A model generated the notes under the pieces. That model ran no database searches, was not told where the DNA came from, and worked only from the letters and a program-made list of their open reading frames with translations. This document shows, one piece after another, positions 1 to 7,017 of a DNA stretch of 14,793 nt. The position numbers and the translations under genes are program-made. The first letter of the stretch is position 1. Each line of letters opens with the position of its first letter. The stretch is taken from the NCBI GenBank assembly GCA_963808455.1, contig CAWEHT010000287.1, forward strand, positions 1 to 14,793, read 5' to 3'. The stretch comes from CAWEHT01 sp963808455 (lineage in GTDB: Bacteria; Chloroflexota; Anaerolineae; CG2-30-64-16).

Positions 1-264
1 GCCGGCGAAGTTTTCGGGATCGGCGGCGGCGAGACAGCAGCCAGGAAGCTGGGAGTGCCTTTCCTCGGGCGCATTTTCCTGGCCCCGTTCATGCGCGAGG
101 ACGGCGACGCCGGCCAGCCGGCCGTGGTGTGCCAGCCCGACTCGGAGCAGGCCGCGGCCTTCCGCAACCTGGCCCAGCTCGTGGCCGCCCAGGTCAGCGT
201 GATGAACGCCGGCCGGCCCGCAGCGCCCAAGGCGCCGATCCGGTTAGAGGTTGACGCGCGGTAG
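1..264 (+). CDS. mrp: Mrp/ApbC (NBP35-type) Fe-S cluster carrier P-loop ATPase, C-terminal part
   Basis: Only the last 87 codons are present; the frame is open from base 1, so the gene begins before the window. The visible residues match the C-terminal end of Mrp/ApbC ATPases: an FGIGGGE stretch at the start, then LGVPFLGRIFLAPFMRE, GDAGQP and an AFRNLAQLVAAQVSVMN tail. Proteins of this family bind and transfer Fe-S clusters in the cytoplasm, using a deviant Walker A motif that would lie upstream of the window. The usual IPLDP of this region reads IFLAP here. An internal GTG at 55 could be mistaken for a start, but conserved sequence precedes it. The gene ends at TAG 262-264 and is followed by a terminator, so it closes its own transcription unit. 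The family call is from recalled motifs. Confidence 0.85.
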   Translation, partial: AGEVFGIGGGETAARKLGVPFLGRIFLAPFMREDGDAGQPAVVCQPDSEQAAAFRNLAQLVAAQVSVMNAGRPAAPKAPIRLEVDAR

Positions 265-290
265 ACGGGGCCTCCTGTGTGGCGACGGCG

Positions 291-327
291 AGCTGCCCCG
301 ACAACCCTGCGTCGGGGCAGCTTGTTT
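291..327 (+). terminator. Intrinsic terminator after mrp
   Basis: A perfect 12-bp stem pairs AGCTGCCCCGAC (291-302) with GTCGGGGCAGCT (311-322) around an 8-nt loop, and a short T-rich tail (TGTTT) follows. It lies 27 bases after the mrp stop. The GC-rich stem and U-rich tail fit rho-independent termination. Confidence 0.8.
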
Positions 328-625
328 CTACAGCCGGCAGCCCATGCCCGCATCCTCAGCCGCCCCCGCGCGCCCAGCCGCCGGTGGCCTTGTCTCCAGC
401 CGCCGGGGCGCGTCTGCCGTCCGGCCGGCCTCCGCGCCCCCATCGAGCGCCTCGGACGCCTTCACGCAGGCAATACGCCGGGCCACTACCGCCCTCGGGC
501 CGGGCTAGCGCCGCCATCCGGAGAGCGGCCCGCGGTCGCCCGGGCGCGGCGGCCCGGCGTAGGAACGCACGCGCCGCTGCCGTGTGGGGGGGGGGGGGCG
601 GAATGCGATCGTGGCCGCGTTCATG
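328..625. other. GC-rich non-coding stretch with a 13-G homopolymer
   Basis: No convincing gene is visible on either strand. The open frames here are Pro/Arg/Ala-rich with no recognisable domain, as expected from GC-rich DNA with few stop codons. The notable element is an uninterrupted run of 13 G at 586-598. Such a run could vary in length by slippage, form G-rich structure, or be a sequencing artefact. Confidence 0.55.
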
Positions 626-665
626 GTCAATGGCGCAGGTTTTGGCGCAGGTTTTGGCCATTGAC
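626..665. repeat. 9-bp inverted repeat enclosing a 12-bp tandem duplication (candidate operator)
   Basis: GTCAATGGC (626-634) is repeated as its exact reverse complement GCCATTGAC (657-665). Between and overlapping the arms, GGCGCAGGTTTT occurs twice in direct tandem (632-643 and 644-655). The right arm overlaps the -35 hexamer of the promoter at 661-689, a typical place for a repressor or activator site. No regulator gene lies next to it and the sequence matches no operator known to me. An isolated 9-bp inverted repeat could arise by chance in a window this long; its overlap with the -35 box and the tandem duplication are what make it notable. Confidence 0.45.
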
Positions 666-689
666 AGGGTGCGCGCCTTGTGCTATTGT
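661..689 (+). promoter_or_regulatory. Sigma70-type promoter, near consensus with extended -10
   Basis: A consensus -35 TTGACA (661-666) is separated by 17 bases from a -10 TATTGT (684-689). The -10 is preceded by TG plus one base (681-683), the extended -10 feature. Transcription would start near 696, leaving a leader of about 230 nt before the secreted-protein gene at 925. It is the best-formed promoter in the window. Confidence 0.65.
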
Positions 690-899
690 GTGATCCAGGT
701 TGTCCCCGCTCGACTGTCCGCCGGTTGCCCTGCCCCAGCCACGCCCAGGTGGTGGCTCACCGAGGCTCCGGCCCTGAATGCACGACCGCTGGGCCATAGC
801 AGCGCGCGCCAACAGGTTTCGGACCGGCGCGCCGTTGGCCGTCCGTGTCTCGCCGCCGGCCCCATCGCTGAACCGATTGCACGCGTCAGTCGATACCGG

Positions 900-921
900 C
901 CTCTCGGCCAGCAGGGAGAGG
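900..921 (+). promoter_or_regulatory. Hairpin that could cover the ribosome binding site of the gene at 925
   Basis: CCTCTC (900-905) can pair with GAGAGG (916-921) across a 10-nt loop. The right arm contains most of the purine-rich Shine-Dalgarno stretch GGGAGAGG (914-921) just before ATG 925. If formed in the mRNA it would limit translation of the secreted-protein gene. The stem is short, so this is only a candidate. Confidence 0.3.
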
Positions 922-924
922 TAG

Positions 925-2130
925 ATGCACACCACGCACCAAGCCCGCATGTGTACGCTCGCGCCCTGGATCGCACTGTTCGCCGCGCTGACCCTCGTCG
1001 TTCCCGCCAACGCGCGGGGCCTGACTTCGGACGCCTCGGGGCCGCCAGCCCGAGGCTCCGCCGACCCGCATGTCTGGCTGCCGTCCATGGCCAACGGCGT
1101 CACCGGCGTGACGCCCCCGTTCACGATCTCGCGTTACGTGGCCACGAACAGCCTGATGGAGGATGACGACTCGATGTACAACCTCGGCTGCAGCCGGGGC
1201 AGGGCCGTCCTTCCCAATCAGGACGTCGTGGTCATCCTCGATTTCTTCTATCCCTACACCGCCGGGGACGGCAAGCACCCGGACGACGGCGTAATCCTCA
1301 GCGATGGGTCGTACCACTATACCGGCGACGTCGAAAACGCGGTCTGGGACTTCATCCAGGGGTTCATGGCGCCGGGCTGCTACGCCGCGGGCTCGCACCT
1401 CACGGCCGTGATGGGTGAAAACAACTACAACTACTACCTGGGCAGCTACTACCTCACACCCGAACAGGGGACGGAGTGGGCGCAGACGGTGGTCTCCCTG
1501 CTGTCGTCGGTAGCGTACCAGGGCTGGTCCGGCAACGTGGCGGTCTGGGGAGGCATCGACGCCGAGATGCACTGGAACAGCGGCGAGGCTACGTTGGACT
1601 GGGCTCTGGCGTTCAGCGAAGTGAAGCCCACGGAGTGGTACCTCGACTTCGGCACGTGCGAGGACTGCGGGGTCACGACCCCGCCGTGCACCTCGCCCGG
1701 CCACCCTCTCGTTTCGACTCCGTACCCGTGGACCTGCCAGCAGCGCTACGATGTGGCCCAAGGCGAGCCGGCCAATCCGACGTCGTCCCGGGCGATGCCC
1801 GAGATTTACGACGAGAACGGCTACAACGCCCAGGAGTGGTACAATCTGAGCCTGTTCGGGCATGACACCTATACTCGCAGCACGCCGCACGACCCGTACA
1901 TCGACGGCGCGATCGGGTTCAGGGGCGCCCTGACGCAGTGGAATGCGTGCGAGGAGGACGAGGGCACTCAGAACCAGTGTCCAACGGGGATAGCGAACGG
2001 GACGGACAACGACCCCGCGATGGGCTTCCAACAGCTCAACACGCAGCTGTGGTCAAACGCCGACACCGTGCCGCTGGACGACCCGTATCCCTTCATGGTG
2101 TGGTCAAGCGACATGAGCTGGGAGAAGTAG
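925..2130 (+). CDS. Secreted protein of unknown function, possible glycoside-hydrolase-like (TIM-barrel) fold
   Basis: 401 aa. An N-terminal signal peptide is clear: a hydrophobic core at about residues 12-28 (LAPWIALFAALTLVV) ending in PANA, so export is expected with cleavage near residue 30. The mature protein is rich in Trp, Tyr, Asn and Asp and has about eight cysteines (C89, C152, C245, C248, C255, C271 and two near the C-terminus), which fits disulfides outside the cell. Segments such as VVVILDFFYPY (101-111), AVMGENNYNYY (161-171), VAVWGGIDAEMHWNS (205-219) and WYLDFGTCEDCG (238-249) recall, from memory, secreted actinobacterial hypothetical proteins with a glycosidase-like barrel. 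D212 and E214 would be candidate acidic residues. I cannot name a substrate. A HVWLPSMANG segment (49-58) directly after the signal peptide resembles the LP-rich motif of Anaerolineae secreted proteins. Start ATG 925 has GGGAGAGG upstream; M9 is a possible alternative. It is the first gene of a two-gene unit. Confidence 0.75.
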   Translation: MHTTHQARMCTLAPWIALFAALTLVVPANARGLTSDASGPPARGSADPHVWLPSMANGVTGVTPPFTISRYVATNSLMEDDDSMYNLGCSRGRAVLPNQDVVVILDFFYPYTAGDGKHPDDGVILSDGSYHYTGDVENAVWDFIQGFMAPGCYAAGSHLTAVMGENNYNYYLGSYYLTPEQGTEWAQTVVSLLSSVAYQGWSGNVAVWGGIDAEMHWNSGEATLDWALAFSEVKPTEWYLDFGTCEDCGVTTPPCTSPGHPLVSTPYPWTCQQRYDVAQGEPANPTSSRAMPEIYDENGYNAQEWYNLSLFGHDTYTRSTPHDPYIDGAIGFRGALTQWNACEEDEGTQNQCPTGIANGTDNDPAMGFQQLNTQLWSNADTVPLDDPYPFMVWSSDMSWEK

Positions 2131-2144
2131 GGCGGGAGGCCATC

Positions 2145-2960
2145 ATGCGAAGGAAATTCGAGCGACGAAATACCCTGCGCGCTCTGCGTGACGCTCTGCT
2201 CACCATCTTTGTGCTGGCCGCCGCCTTTGCCGCCTGGCGCTTCGTGTTCTCTGCGGGCGGCGGGCCACAGGCAGGAACAGCATTCTCGCCCCTGCCCACG
2301 GCGACCGGCACCTTGCCCGGCATCGTGATCCCCCTCCCCGCGGCGACCGCCCACGCGATCTCCACAAACATAGCGAACCGCATACACGCGGATGAGACCC
2401 TGCGTGCCCCATCCTACACCCCCGACGTCACGCCGGATTGGCCCAAGCTGAACAGCGACCGCGCGACGCGGGAGGCCCGGCCGCGTCCGACCGTTGCCTT
2501 TTTTAGCAGCCTCGGAGACAAGCCTGCCGGTGCGGGACGATTCGGGCCAGGCCAGCCGGCGTTCTACAACAAGCAAATTGCCACTACAAACGGGTGGTAC
2601 GAGGAAAGCGCCGGGGGCACGGTCCGCACCCTGGTCACCGTGGGCGCGACCTGGCAGGACTGGGCCCAGGCATTGCCGAGCCGTCAGGGCCTGGTGTTCG
2701 TCCAGGTGCTGCAGCTCGATCAGGCGCGCTTGAACATCAACCTGACCTACATGGAGGAGTTCCTGACGCCCACCGCTTCGGGCGAGCTGACGATCACCGG
2801 CGCGCAGGGCGAGCGGCTGATACTCCAGTCTAGCGATGGCACAACTTTCTATTTCGACGTACCAACGCGGCAGTTCGTGGCGTCGCTGGACGCGACCGTC
2901 ACCCCGCCGCCCACGACGGGCCCGGAGTCGCCACTGCCGACGGCGACGCCCCTCATGTGA
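2145..2960 (+). CDS. Single-pass membrane-anchored protein of unknown function with Pro/Thr-rich linkers
   Basis: 271 aa from ATG 2145, which has GGGAGG just upstream and begins only 14 bases after the preceding stop; a longer open frame upstream is rejected because it runs back over the preceding gene. A basic N-terminus (MRRKFERR) and one hydrophobic segment at about residues 17-36 predict an inside-to-outside anchor, with the bulk of the protein extracytoplasmic. A low-complexity linker (SPLPTATGTLPG, about 48-59) follows the anchor and another PT-rich stretch ends the protein (PLPTATPLM). The globular part between them contains AFYNKQIATTNGWYEES, a Trp-containing VGATWQDWAQAL segment and beta-prone sequence ending FYFDVPTRQFVASL. 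I do not recognise a family. It is probably cotranscribed with the secreted protein before it, so a surface partner or anchor role is an inference. Confidence 0.7.
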   Translation: MRRKFERRNTLRALRDALLTIFVLAAAFAAWRFVFSAGGGPQAGTAFSPLPTATGTLPGIVIPLPAATAHAISTNIANRIHADETLRAPSYTPDVTPDWPKLNSDRATREARPRPTVAFFSSLGDKPAGAGRFGPGQPAFYNKQIATTNGWYEESAGGTVRTLVTVGATWQDWAQALPSRQGLVFVQVLQLDQARLNINLTYMEEFLTPTASGELTITGAQGERLILQSSDGTTFYFDVPTRQFVASLDATVTPPPTTGPESPLPTATPLM

Positions 2961-3065
2961 GCTGACCGCGCGGGCCAGATCGTGCCTGGCGGGCGCGTCG
3001 TTGAGGGGTGGGACGCGCCGATTCGGGCCACGACCCCGGCCTGGCGGCGGCGTGCTCAGACGATC

Positions 3066-3096
3066 AAGGGCCACCTGCGCTCGCAGGTGGCCCTTT
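3066..3096. terminator. Bidirectional intrinsic terminator between convergent units
   Basis: A 13-bp perfect stem, 3066-3078 against 3083-3095 (AAGGGCCACCTGC / GCAGGTGGCCCTT), has a 4-nt loop. It is followed by TTT on the + strand, and the flanking AA gives TT on the - strand. It lies between the + gene ending at 2960 and the - gene ending at 3157, so it can stop transcription from both sides. Confidence 0.8.
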
Positions 3097-3156
3097 GGTT
3101 CCTGCCACCCCCGCGCCCGCCGAGGTAGTTCGTTCTCGGAAAGGTGGCGGCTGACG

Positions 3157-3936
3157 CTAGGGGTCGTTCTCCAGGAACGGCAGGAACACCTGGTTCCGCG
3201 TCCAGTTGTGGAGCTGCCCGTTGAAACCCGAGGCGTCGGCAGGGTCGCCGCCGTACTTCCGCACGAATGAGGCAAAGTACCACGACGGCACCGCCTGGTA
3301 CCAGGAATTGGCTGGGGCGCCCTCCTGGTCGTACAGGCTGTCGAAGGTCACGCGGTTGGGCAGGAGCGCGCCCATCTGGCTTTCGTCGTAGGGTAGTTCC
3401 GCGCTCCACTGCGCCTGGCTCCCGCCGACGGTTGGCTGAGTCCAGCCCATCTGGGTAGCTGAAACCTGGAGCACGACATAGCCGCTGTGAACTAACCACC
3501 AGGACATGACACCGGTCTGCGGATCCTTGACCGACATGATCTTGTATTCATCCGTCAACGTGGGCCAGAATTGGAACCAATCGTTCACCGGGACGCCCCC
3601 GTCGCTGTGGTACTGGGACCAGCCCTGCACGGTCTGGTGATGTGGATCCTTTTGCCAGCCAAATTGCAGCCATTCGTCCCCGTTGGAGCTAACCACCATA
3701 TCCCACTCTCCGGTGAAAGAATTGGCGCCATCGTTCAGGCATCCTAGAGTGGGATTGCCGCAGCTGATGGTCGCCGAAGCCCCGTATATGTAGCTGCCCG
3801 GCGACGGGTACCTCCCGGCGCCTTGGTGCGGTGCGCCAAGCGGCGTGGTGCAGCTCGCTCGGCTGGCTGGGGCCGCCGCCATGAAGATCAGGATACCCAT
3901 AAGCGTGGCGGCAGCGACCTTGCGTTGGCGCGTCAT
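3157..3936 (-). CDS. Secreted protein of unknown function with C-terminal 'VFLPFLEN' motif
   Basis: 259 aa. A signal peptide is visible: basic start MTRQRK, hydrophobic core AAATLMGILIFMAAA, cleavage likely after ASRA (about residue 27). The mature part has three cysteines near its N-terminus (C29, C59, C66), many Trp residues and beta-prone repeats such as WLQFGWQKDP (about 89-98), VPVNDWFQFWP and WWLVHSGYVVLQV, suggesting a beta-sandwich. I do not recognise the family. It ends NQVFLPFLENDP, resembling the LPLxxxN-like C-terminal segment common in Anaerolineae secreted proteins. Its ATG overlaps the stop of the upstream gene by 4 bases (ATGA), and GGAGG lies 7 bases before the start, so translational coupling is likely. 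Export is confident; function is unknown. Confidence 0.75.
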   Translation of the reverse strand: MTRQRKVAAATLMGILIFMAAAPASRASCTTPLGAPHQGAGRYPSPGSYIYGASATISCGNPTLGCLNDGANSFTGEWDMVVSSNGDEWLQFGWQKDPHHQTVQGWSQYHSDGGVPVNDWFQFWPTLTDEYKIMSVKDPQTGVMSWWLVHSGYVVLQVSATQMGWTQPTVGGSQAQWSAELPYDESQMGALLPNRVTFDSLYDQEGAPANSWYQAVPSWYFASFVRKYGGDPADASGFNGQLHNWTRNQVFLPFLENDP

Positions 3937-4571
3937 CGTGGCGCCTCCGGGGTCGTGGGCGCCGTGGGCGCGCCGGGGATGGAGGGAGTGGCTCCCACAG
4001 GCACAAAGGTAGTCGTGCCGCCTAGCATCTTGCCGGTCGTTGCGTCGATCTCAAATATCTCGATGTTGTACCGGTCCTGAACCACATGGCCGGCGGGACC
4101 TTCCAGCACGGTCCAGGTCGGTAGACGCACATATACCAACCATACGGGGAGCAGAGGATGGACGTCCAGCTCGCCGGTGGCGCCTGCTTGCCTGTCCCCA
4201 TGCACGGTCAGCTTGGCCGAGACGGTCAACTCGCCCAGCTGCTGCTGTGCATCCCACAGGGAGGGGTTCTGGCCCCCCGCGATGGCGATGGCTTGATCCG
4301 CCGAGATGATCAGGGCGTTTGGGACAGGTGTAGGGGGCGTGGGGAAAACGACCGTGGCCGGAGCGACGCTGGGCGCCACCGTTCCGCTGGTCGGCACAGG
4401 CGTGATGCCTTGGGCAGGGGTCGCGCTCGCTGGCTCTGGTATGGGGAGAATCGAAGACTGAAACATGGAGCTCGCTAGCGGCACACGCCCAGCCCACAGG
4501 ACCGGCACAAGAACGATACCCGCTAGCAGGAGCGCAAGCAGAAGAACTGGGACCCCGATCGGCCTGTTCAC
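3933..4571 (-). CDS. Membrane-anchored protein with Pro/Thr-rich stalk and PepSY-like domain
   Basis: 212 aa from GTG at 4571. I prefer this start over upstream in-frame TTG/ATG codons (the frame opens at 4601) because AAAGGAGG (4585-4578) lies 6 bases before it and the resulting N-terminus MNRPIGVPVLLLALLLAGIV is a clean membrane anchor (about residues 6-26). A long Pro/Thr/Ser/Ala stalk follows (about 42-84, e.g. TPPTPVPN). The last domain (about 88-185) starts with an ISADQAIAIA helix and ends VWLVYV...IEIFEIDATTGKML, the layout of PepSY-type domains, which in some proteases and sensors act as inhibitors or ligand binders outside the membrane. It ends in another PT-rich tail. It is the first gene of the - strand pair and overlaps the next by 4 bases. 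The PepSY assignment is tentative. Confidence 0.7.
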   Translation of the reverse strand: MNRPIGVPVLLLALLLAGIVLVPVLWAGRVPLASSMFQSSILPIPEPASATPAQGITPVPTSGTVAPSVAPATVVFPTPPTPVPNALIISADQAIAIAGGQNPSLWDAQQQLGELTVSAKLTVHGDRQAGATGELDVHPLLPVWLVYVRLPTWTVLEGPAGHVVQDRYNIEIFEIDATTGKMLGGTTTFVPVGATPSIPGAPTAPTTPEAPR

Positions 4572-4664
4572 GCACCTCCTCCTTTCTGTCCGCATGGGCA
4601 ACCGTGGCTCGAGCCGCCAAGGCTGAGGACGAAAACCGGAACGAGAAACTCAGCAACCGCAGAT

Positions 4665-4693
4665 AGCATAGCATGGGCTATACCTGGTGTCCA
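4665..4693 (-). promoter_or_regulatory. Candidate promoter of the - strand secreted/membrane pair
   Basis: Read on the - strand, TGGACA (4693-4688, one mismatch to TTGACA) is 17 bases from TATGCT (4670-4665). The start would fall near 4658, giving a leader of about 85 nt before GTG 4571. Confidence 0.45.
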
Positions 4694-4773
4694 GTGTCTC
4701 GGTAGCTGTCTGTTCTCTCATGGCTTGCCGATCCGCTTTGCCCTGAGAGCTCCCTCCTTCGCATTTAAGCCCA

Positions 4774-4801
4774 CCGACATTTCCCCACGCCCATCTACAA
4801 T
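4774..4801 (+). promoter_or_regulatory. Weak candidate promoter of the 2-oxoacid dehydrogenase operon
   Basis: CCGACA (4774-4779, four of six consensus bases) lies 16 bases before TACAAT (4796-4801, five of six). It faces the operon starting at 4963 and would give a leader of about 155 nt. It is the best + strand candidate I found between the divergent units, but not strong. Confidence 0.3.
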
Positions 4802-4810
4802 GATTGGTAC

Positions 4811-4843
4811 CACGAACTCACGAAGGCTTTGAAGGTCACGAAG
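4811..4843. repeat. Short CACGAA-type direct repeats in the operon leader
   Basis: CACGAA occurs three times (4811, 4819, 4837), and TCACGAAG twice exactly 18 bases apart (4818-4825 and 4836-4843). The text resembles the CACGAAG-rich short dispersed repeats seen between genes in many environmental bacteria (from memory). The rest of the 4572-4962 gap holds only the two promoter candidates and no credible gene. Confidence 0.45.
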
Positions 4844-4962
4844 ACAGCGGATCGGGCCCACCTTCGCCTGAGGGCCGGGCGGGGTAGCCGCACCTGGAAC
4901 TGCTGCACGGCTGCCTGATCCATCCGGTTGCACGTCGCGCGAAGAAAGCCCATGGAGAAGCT

Positions 4963-5997
4963 ATGCCCGCACTGACCGCCGAAGGGTTCTGCCACAAAGA
5001 CTACAGCGCCGCCCTGAGCTCCGACCGGCTCGTCGAGATGTACGAGGCCATGCGGCTGGCCCGGAAGCTGGACGAGCGCATGTGGGTCCTGCACCGCCAG
5101 GGCCAGGTGGCCTTCCACATCTCCGGGCTGGGCCACGAGGCCTGCCAGGTCGGCATGGCCTTCGCCCTGGAGCGGGGCAAGGATTGGGTCCATCCCTATT
5201 ATCGCGACATGGCGCTGGTCCTGGCCCTCGGCGCGCAGCCACGCCACGAGATGCTGGCCCTTTTCGGCAGGGCCGAAGACCCCAACTCCGGCGGGCGACA
5301 GATGCCGGCGCATTACTCGAACCGCGCCTTGCGCATCGTCAGCGGCTCCAGCCCGGTGGCAACCCAGGTGCCGCAGGCGGCAGGGATCGCTTTCGCCTCG
5401 AAGCTGCAGGGGCTGGACGAGGTGACCGTCGTCACGCTGGGTGAGGGCAGCACCAGCCAGGGCGATTTTCACGAGGGCCTGAACTGGGCGGGCATCCATC
5501 ACCTGCCGCTGATCGTGATGGTCGAGAACAACCAGTACGCCATCTCCGTGCCGCAAGACAAGGAGATGGCCGTTTGCAACGTGGCCGACCGCGGCGAGGC
5601 CTACGACATGCCCGGCGTCAGCTACGACGGCAACGACGTGCTGATCAGCTACAACGTGGCCATGGAAGCAGTGCAGCGTGCCCGCCACGGCCAGGGCCCG
5701 TCGCTGTTGGAGGCGAAGACCTACCGCCCCGTGCCGCATTCCTCGGATGACGACGACCGCTCCTATCGGACGCGCGAGGAGGTCGAAATGTGGAAGAAGC
5801 GCGATCCGATCCAGTGCTACGAAGAAGTCCTGCGCGAGCGCGGCGTGCTCGACGATGCCGGGGTCGCCCGGATCGGCGCCTGGATCGCCGAACAGGTAGA
5901 TGATGCGACTGAGTACGCCCAGCGGGCGCCTTTGCCCAGGCCGGAAGACGCGCTCGGCCCGGTCTTTGGTGACCGCCGGGTCGCAGCGCCGTGGTAG
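4963..5997 (+). CDS. 2-oxoacid dehydrogenase E1 component, alpha subunit (2-oxoisovalerate/branched-chain type)
   Basis: 344 aa, normal length for the separate E1 alpha. With E1 beta it performs thiamine diphosphate-dependent decarboxylation of a 2-oxoacid and reductive acylation of the E2 lipoyl group, in the cytoplasm. Visible family features: HISGLGHEACQVG (52-64), HPYYRDMALVLALG (77-90), DPNSGGRQMP (106-115), SSPVATQVPQAAG (129-141), the ThDP/Mg motif as GEG (160-162) to ENN (188-190) in place of the usual GDG...NN, and the loop PVPHSSDDDDRSYRT (256-270). The DWV.PYYRD and DPN.GRQMP text is closer to 2-oxoisovalerate dehydrogenases of Thermus type than to classical pyruvate E1 alpha, but substrate cannot be fixed from sequence; pyruvate or acetoin remain possible. 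ATG 4963 has GGAGAAG upstream; a nearby ATG at 4952 is out of frame. First gene of the operon, 16 bases before E1 beta. Confidence 0.93.
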   Translation: MPALTAEGFCHKDYSAALSSDRLVEMYEAMRLARKLDERMWVLHRQGQVAFHISGLGHEACQVGMAFALERGKDWVHPYYRDMALVLALGAQPRHEMLALFGRAEDPNSGGRQMPAHYSNRALRIVSGSSPVATQVPQAAGIAFASKLQGLDEVTVVTLGEGSTSQGDFHEGLNWAGIHHLPLIVMVENNQYAISVPQDKEMAVCNVADRGEAYDMPGVSYDGNDVLISYNVAMEAVQRARHGQGPSLLEAKTYRPVPHSSDDDDRSYRTREEVEMWKKRDPIQCYEEVLRERGVLDDAGVARIGAWIAEQVDDATEYAQRAPLPRPEDALGPVFGDRRVAAPW

Positions 5998-6013
5998 GTA
6001 GGGGTGCTTAGCC

Positions 6014-7017
6014 ATGTCGATCAAGACCAATATCGAAGCGCTGCGCGACGCGATGGCCTCGGCCATGCGCCGCGACCCGAGCGTCATCATCACGGGCGAG
6101 GATGTGGGCCCGCGCGGCGGAGTTTTCCGGGCCACGGAAGGCTTTTACGCGGAGTTCGGTCCGTCTCGAGTCATCGATAGCCCGCTTTCGGAGCTCTCCA
6201 TCGTCGGCGTTGGCATCGGCATGGCGCTCAACGGCCTGCGCCCCATCTGCGAGATCCAGTTCGCCGATTTCATCCACCCGGCCTTCAACCAGATCGCCAA
6301 CGAGGCCGCCAAGTTCCGCTATCGCTCCAACGGGCAGTATTGCGTGCCGATGATCATTCGGGCGCCCTGGGGCGGCGGCATCAGCGGTGGCCTCTATCAT
6401 TCCCAGTCCATCGAGGCGACTTTCGCGCATATCCCGGGCCTGTACGTGCTGGCGCCCTCCACGCCATTCGACACCAAGGGACTGTTCCTGGCGGCCCTGC
6501 AGGCCGAGGACCCTGTGCTCTTTCTCGAGCACAAGAAAGCCTATCGACTGGTCAAGGGCGAGGTGCCGGACGAAGATTACACCGTGCCCATCGGCGTGGC
6601 GGATATCAAGCGCGCCGGCGACGACCTGACGATCATCGCCTACGGCATGATGCTGCACGAGACGCTGCAAGCCGCCGAGGCCCTGGCGCGCGAGGGCATC
6701 TCCGTCGAAGTGGTCGACCCGCGCACGCTCGCCCCACTGGATCGGGGCACGATCCTCGATTCGGTCAAGAAAACGGGCAAGGTCTTGATCGTCCACGAAG
6801 ACAATCTCACGGGTGGGCTGGGCGGCGAAATTGCGGCCATCATCGCGCAGGAGGCCTTCGTCTACCTGGATGCGCCGATCACACGCGCCTCGGTGGCCCG
6901 GACGTGCCCGCCATGCCCTTCAGCCACCCCTTTCAGGACTACTTCCTTCCCAATGCGGCCAAGATCGCGGCAGCCAGCGCGCAGGCTGGCTGCCTATTAG
7001 CGAGGGAATGGGAGTAG
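6014..7017 (+). CDS. 2-oxoacid dehydrogenase E1 component, beta subunit (one frame break near the 3' end)
   Basis: The partner of E1 alpha, forming an alpha2beta2 decarboxylase. Family features: ITGEDVGPRGGVFRAT (26-41, ThDP-site Glu29), RVIDSPLSE (52-60), EIQFADFIHPAFNQI (80-94), PWGGGISGGLYHSQS (118-132, with His129), and LTGGLGGEI near residue 275. The frame from ATG 6014 keeps family sequence through DAPITR (to 6886), then runs into unrelated sequence ending at 7000. From 6889 the next frame gives LGGPDVPAMPFSHPFQDYFLPN, the expected C-terminus. Removing two bases (GC, 6887-6888) restores ITRLGGPDVP with the usual three residues between R and P-D, giving about 333 aa, the normal length. 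This may be a sequencing error or a real mutation. The restored frame ends ...LLAREWE at 7015-7017, where the last codons lie inside a repeat. AGGGG lies 9 bases before the start. Confidence 0.88.

Noticed and set aside
279..1166. A 295-codon + strand open frame across the promoter region
   Set aside because: Pro/Arg/Ala-rich, includes the terminator, G13 run and promoter, and overlaps the signal peptide of the real gene out of frame.
886..3275. Long - strand open frames opposite the secreted/membrane pair (886-2031 and 1968-3275)
   Set aside because: The + strand frames have signal peptide, anchor, ribosome sites and terminator; the antisense frames are Arg/Val/Gly-rich shadows, and one crosses the terminator.
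4728..4855. 10-bp inverted repeat CCGATCCGCT / AGCGGATCGG about 110 bases apart
   Set aside because: One such pair is expected by chance in a window this long, and it is not aligned with any promoter element.
4718..4933. A 71-codon - strand open frame in the operon leader
   Set aside because: It is a translation of the CACGAA-type repeat and leader DNA; no ribosome site or domain is visible.
4795..6135. A 446-codon open frame on the - strand opposite E1 alpha
   Set aside because: Shadow of the E1 alpha coding frame; no recognisable motif and it runs through the operon leader.
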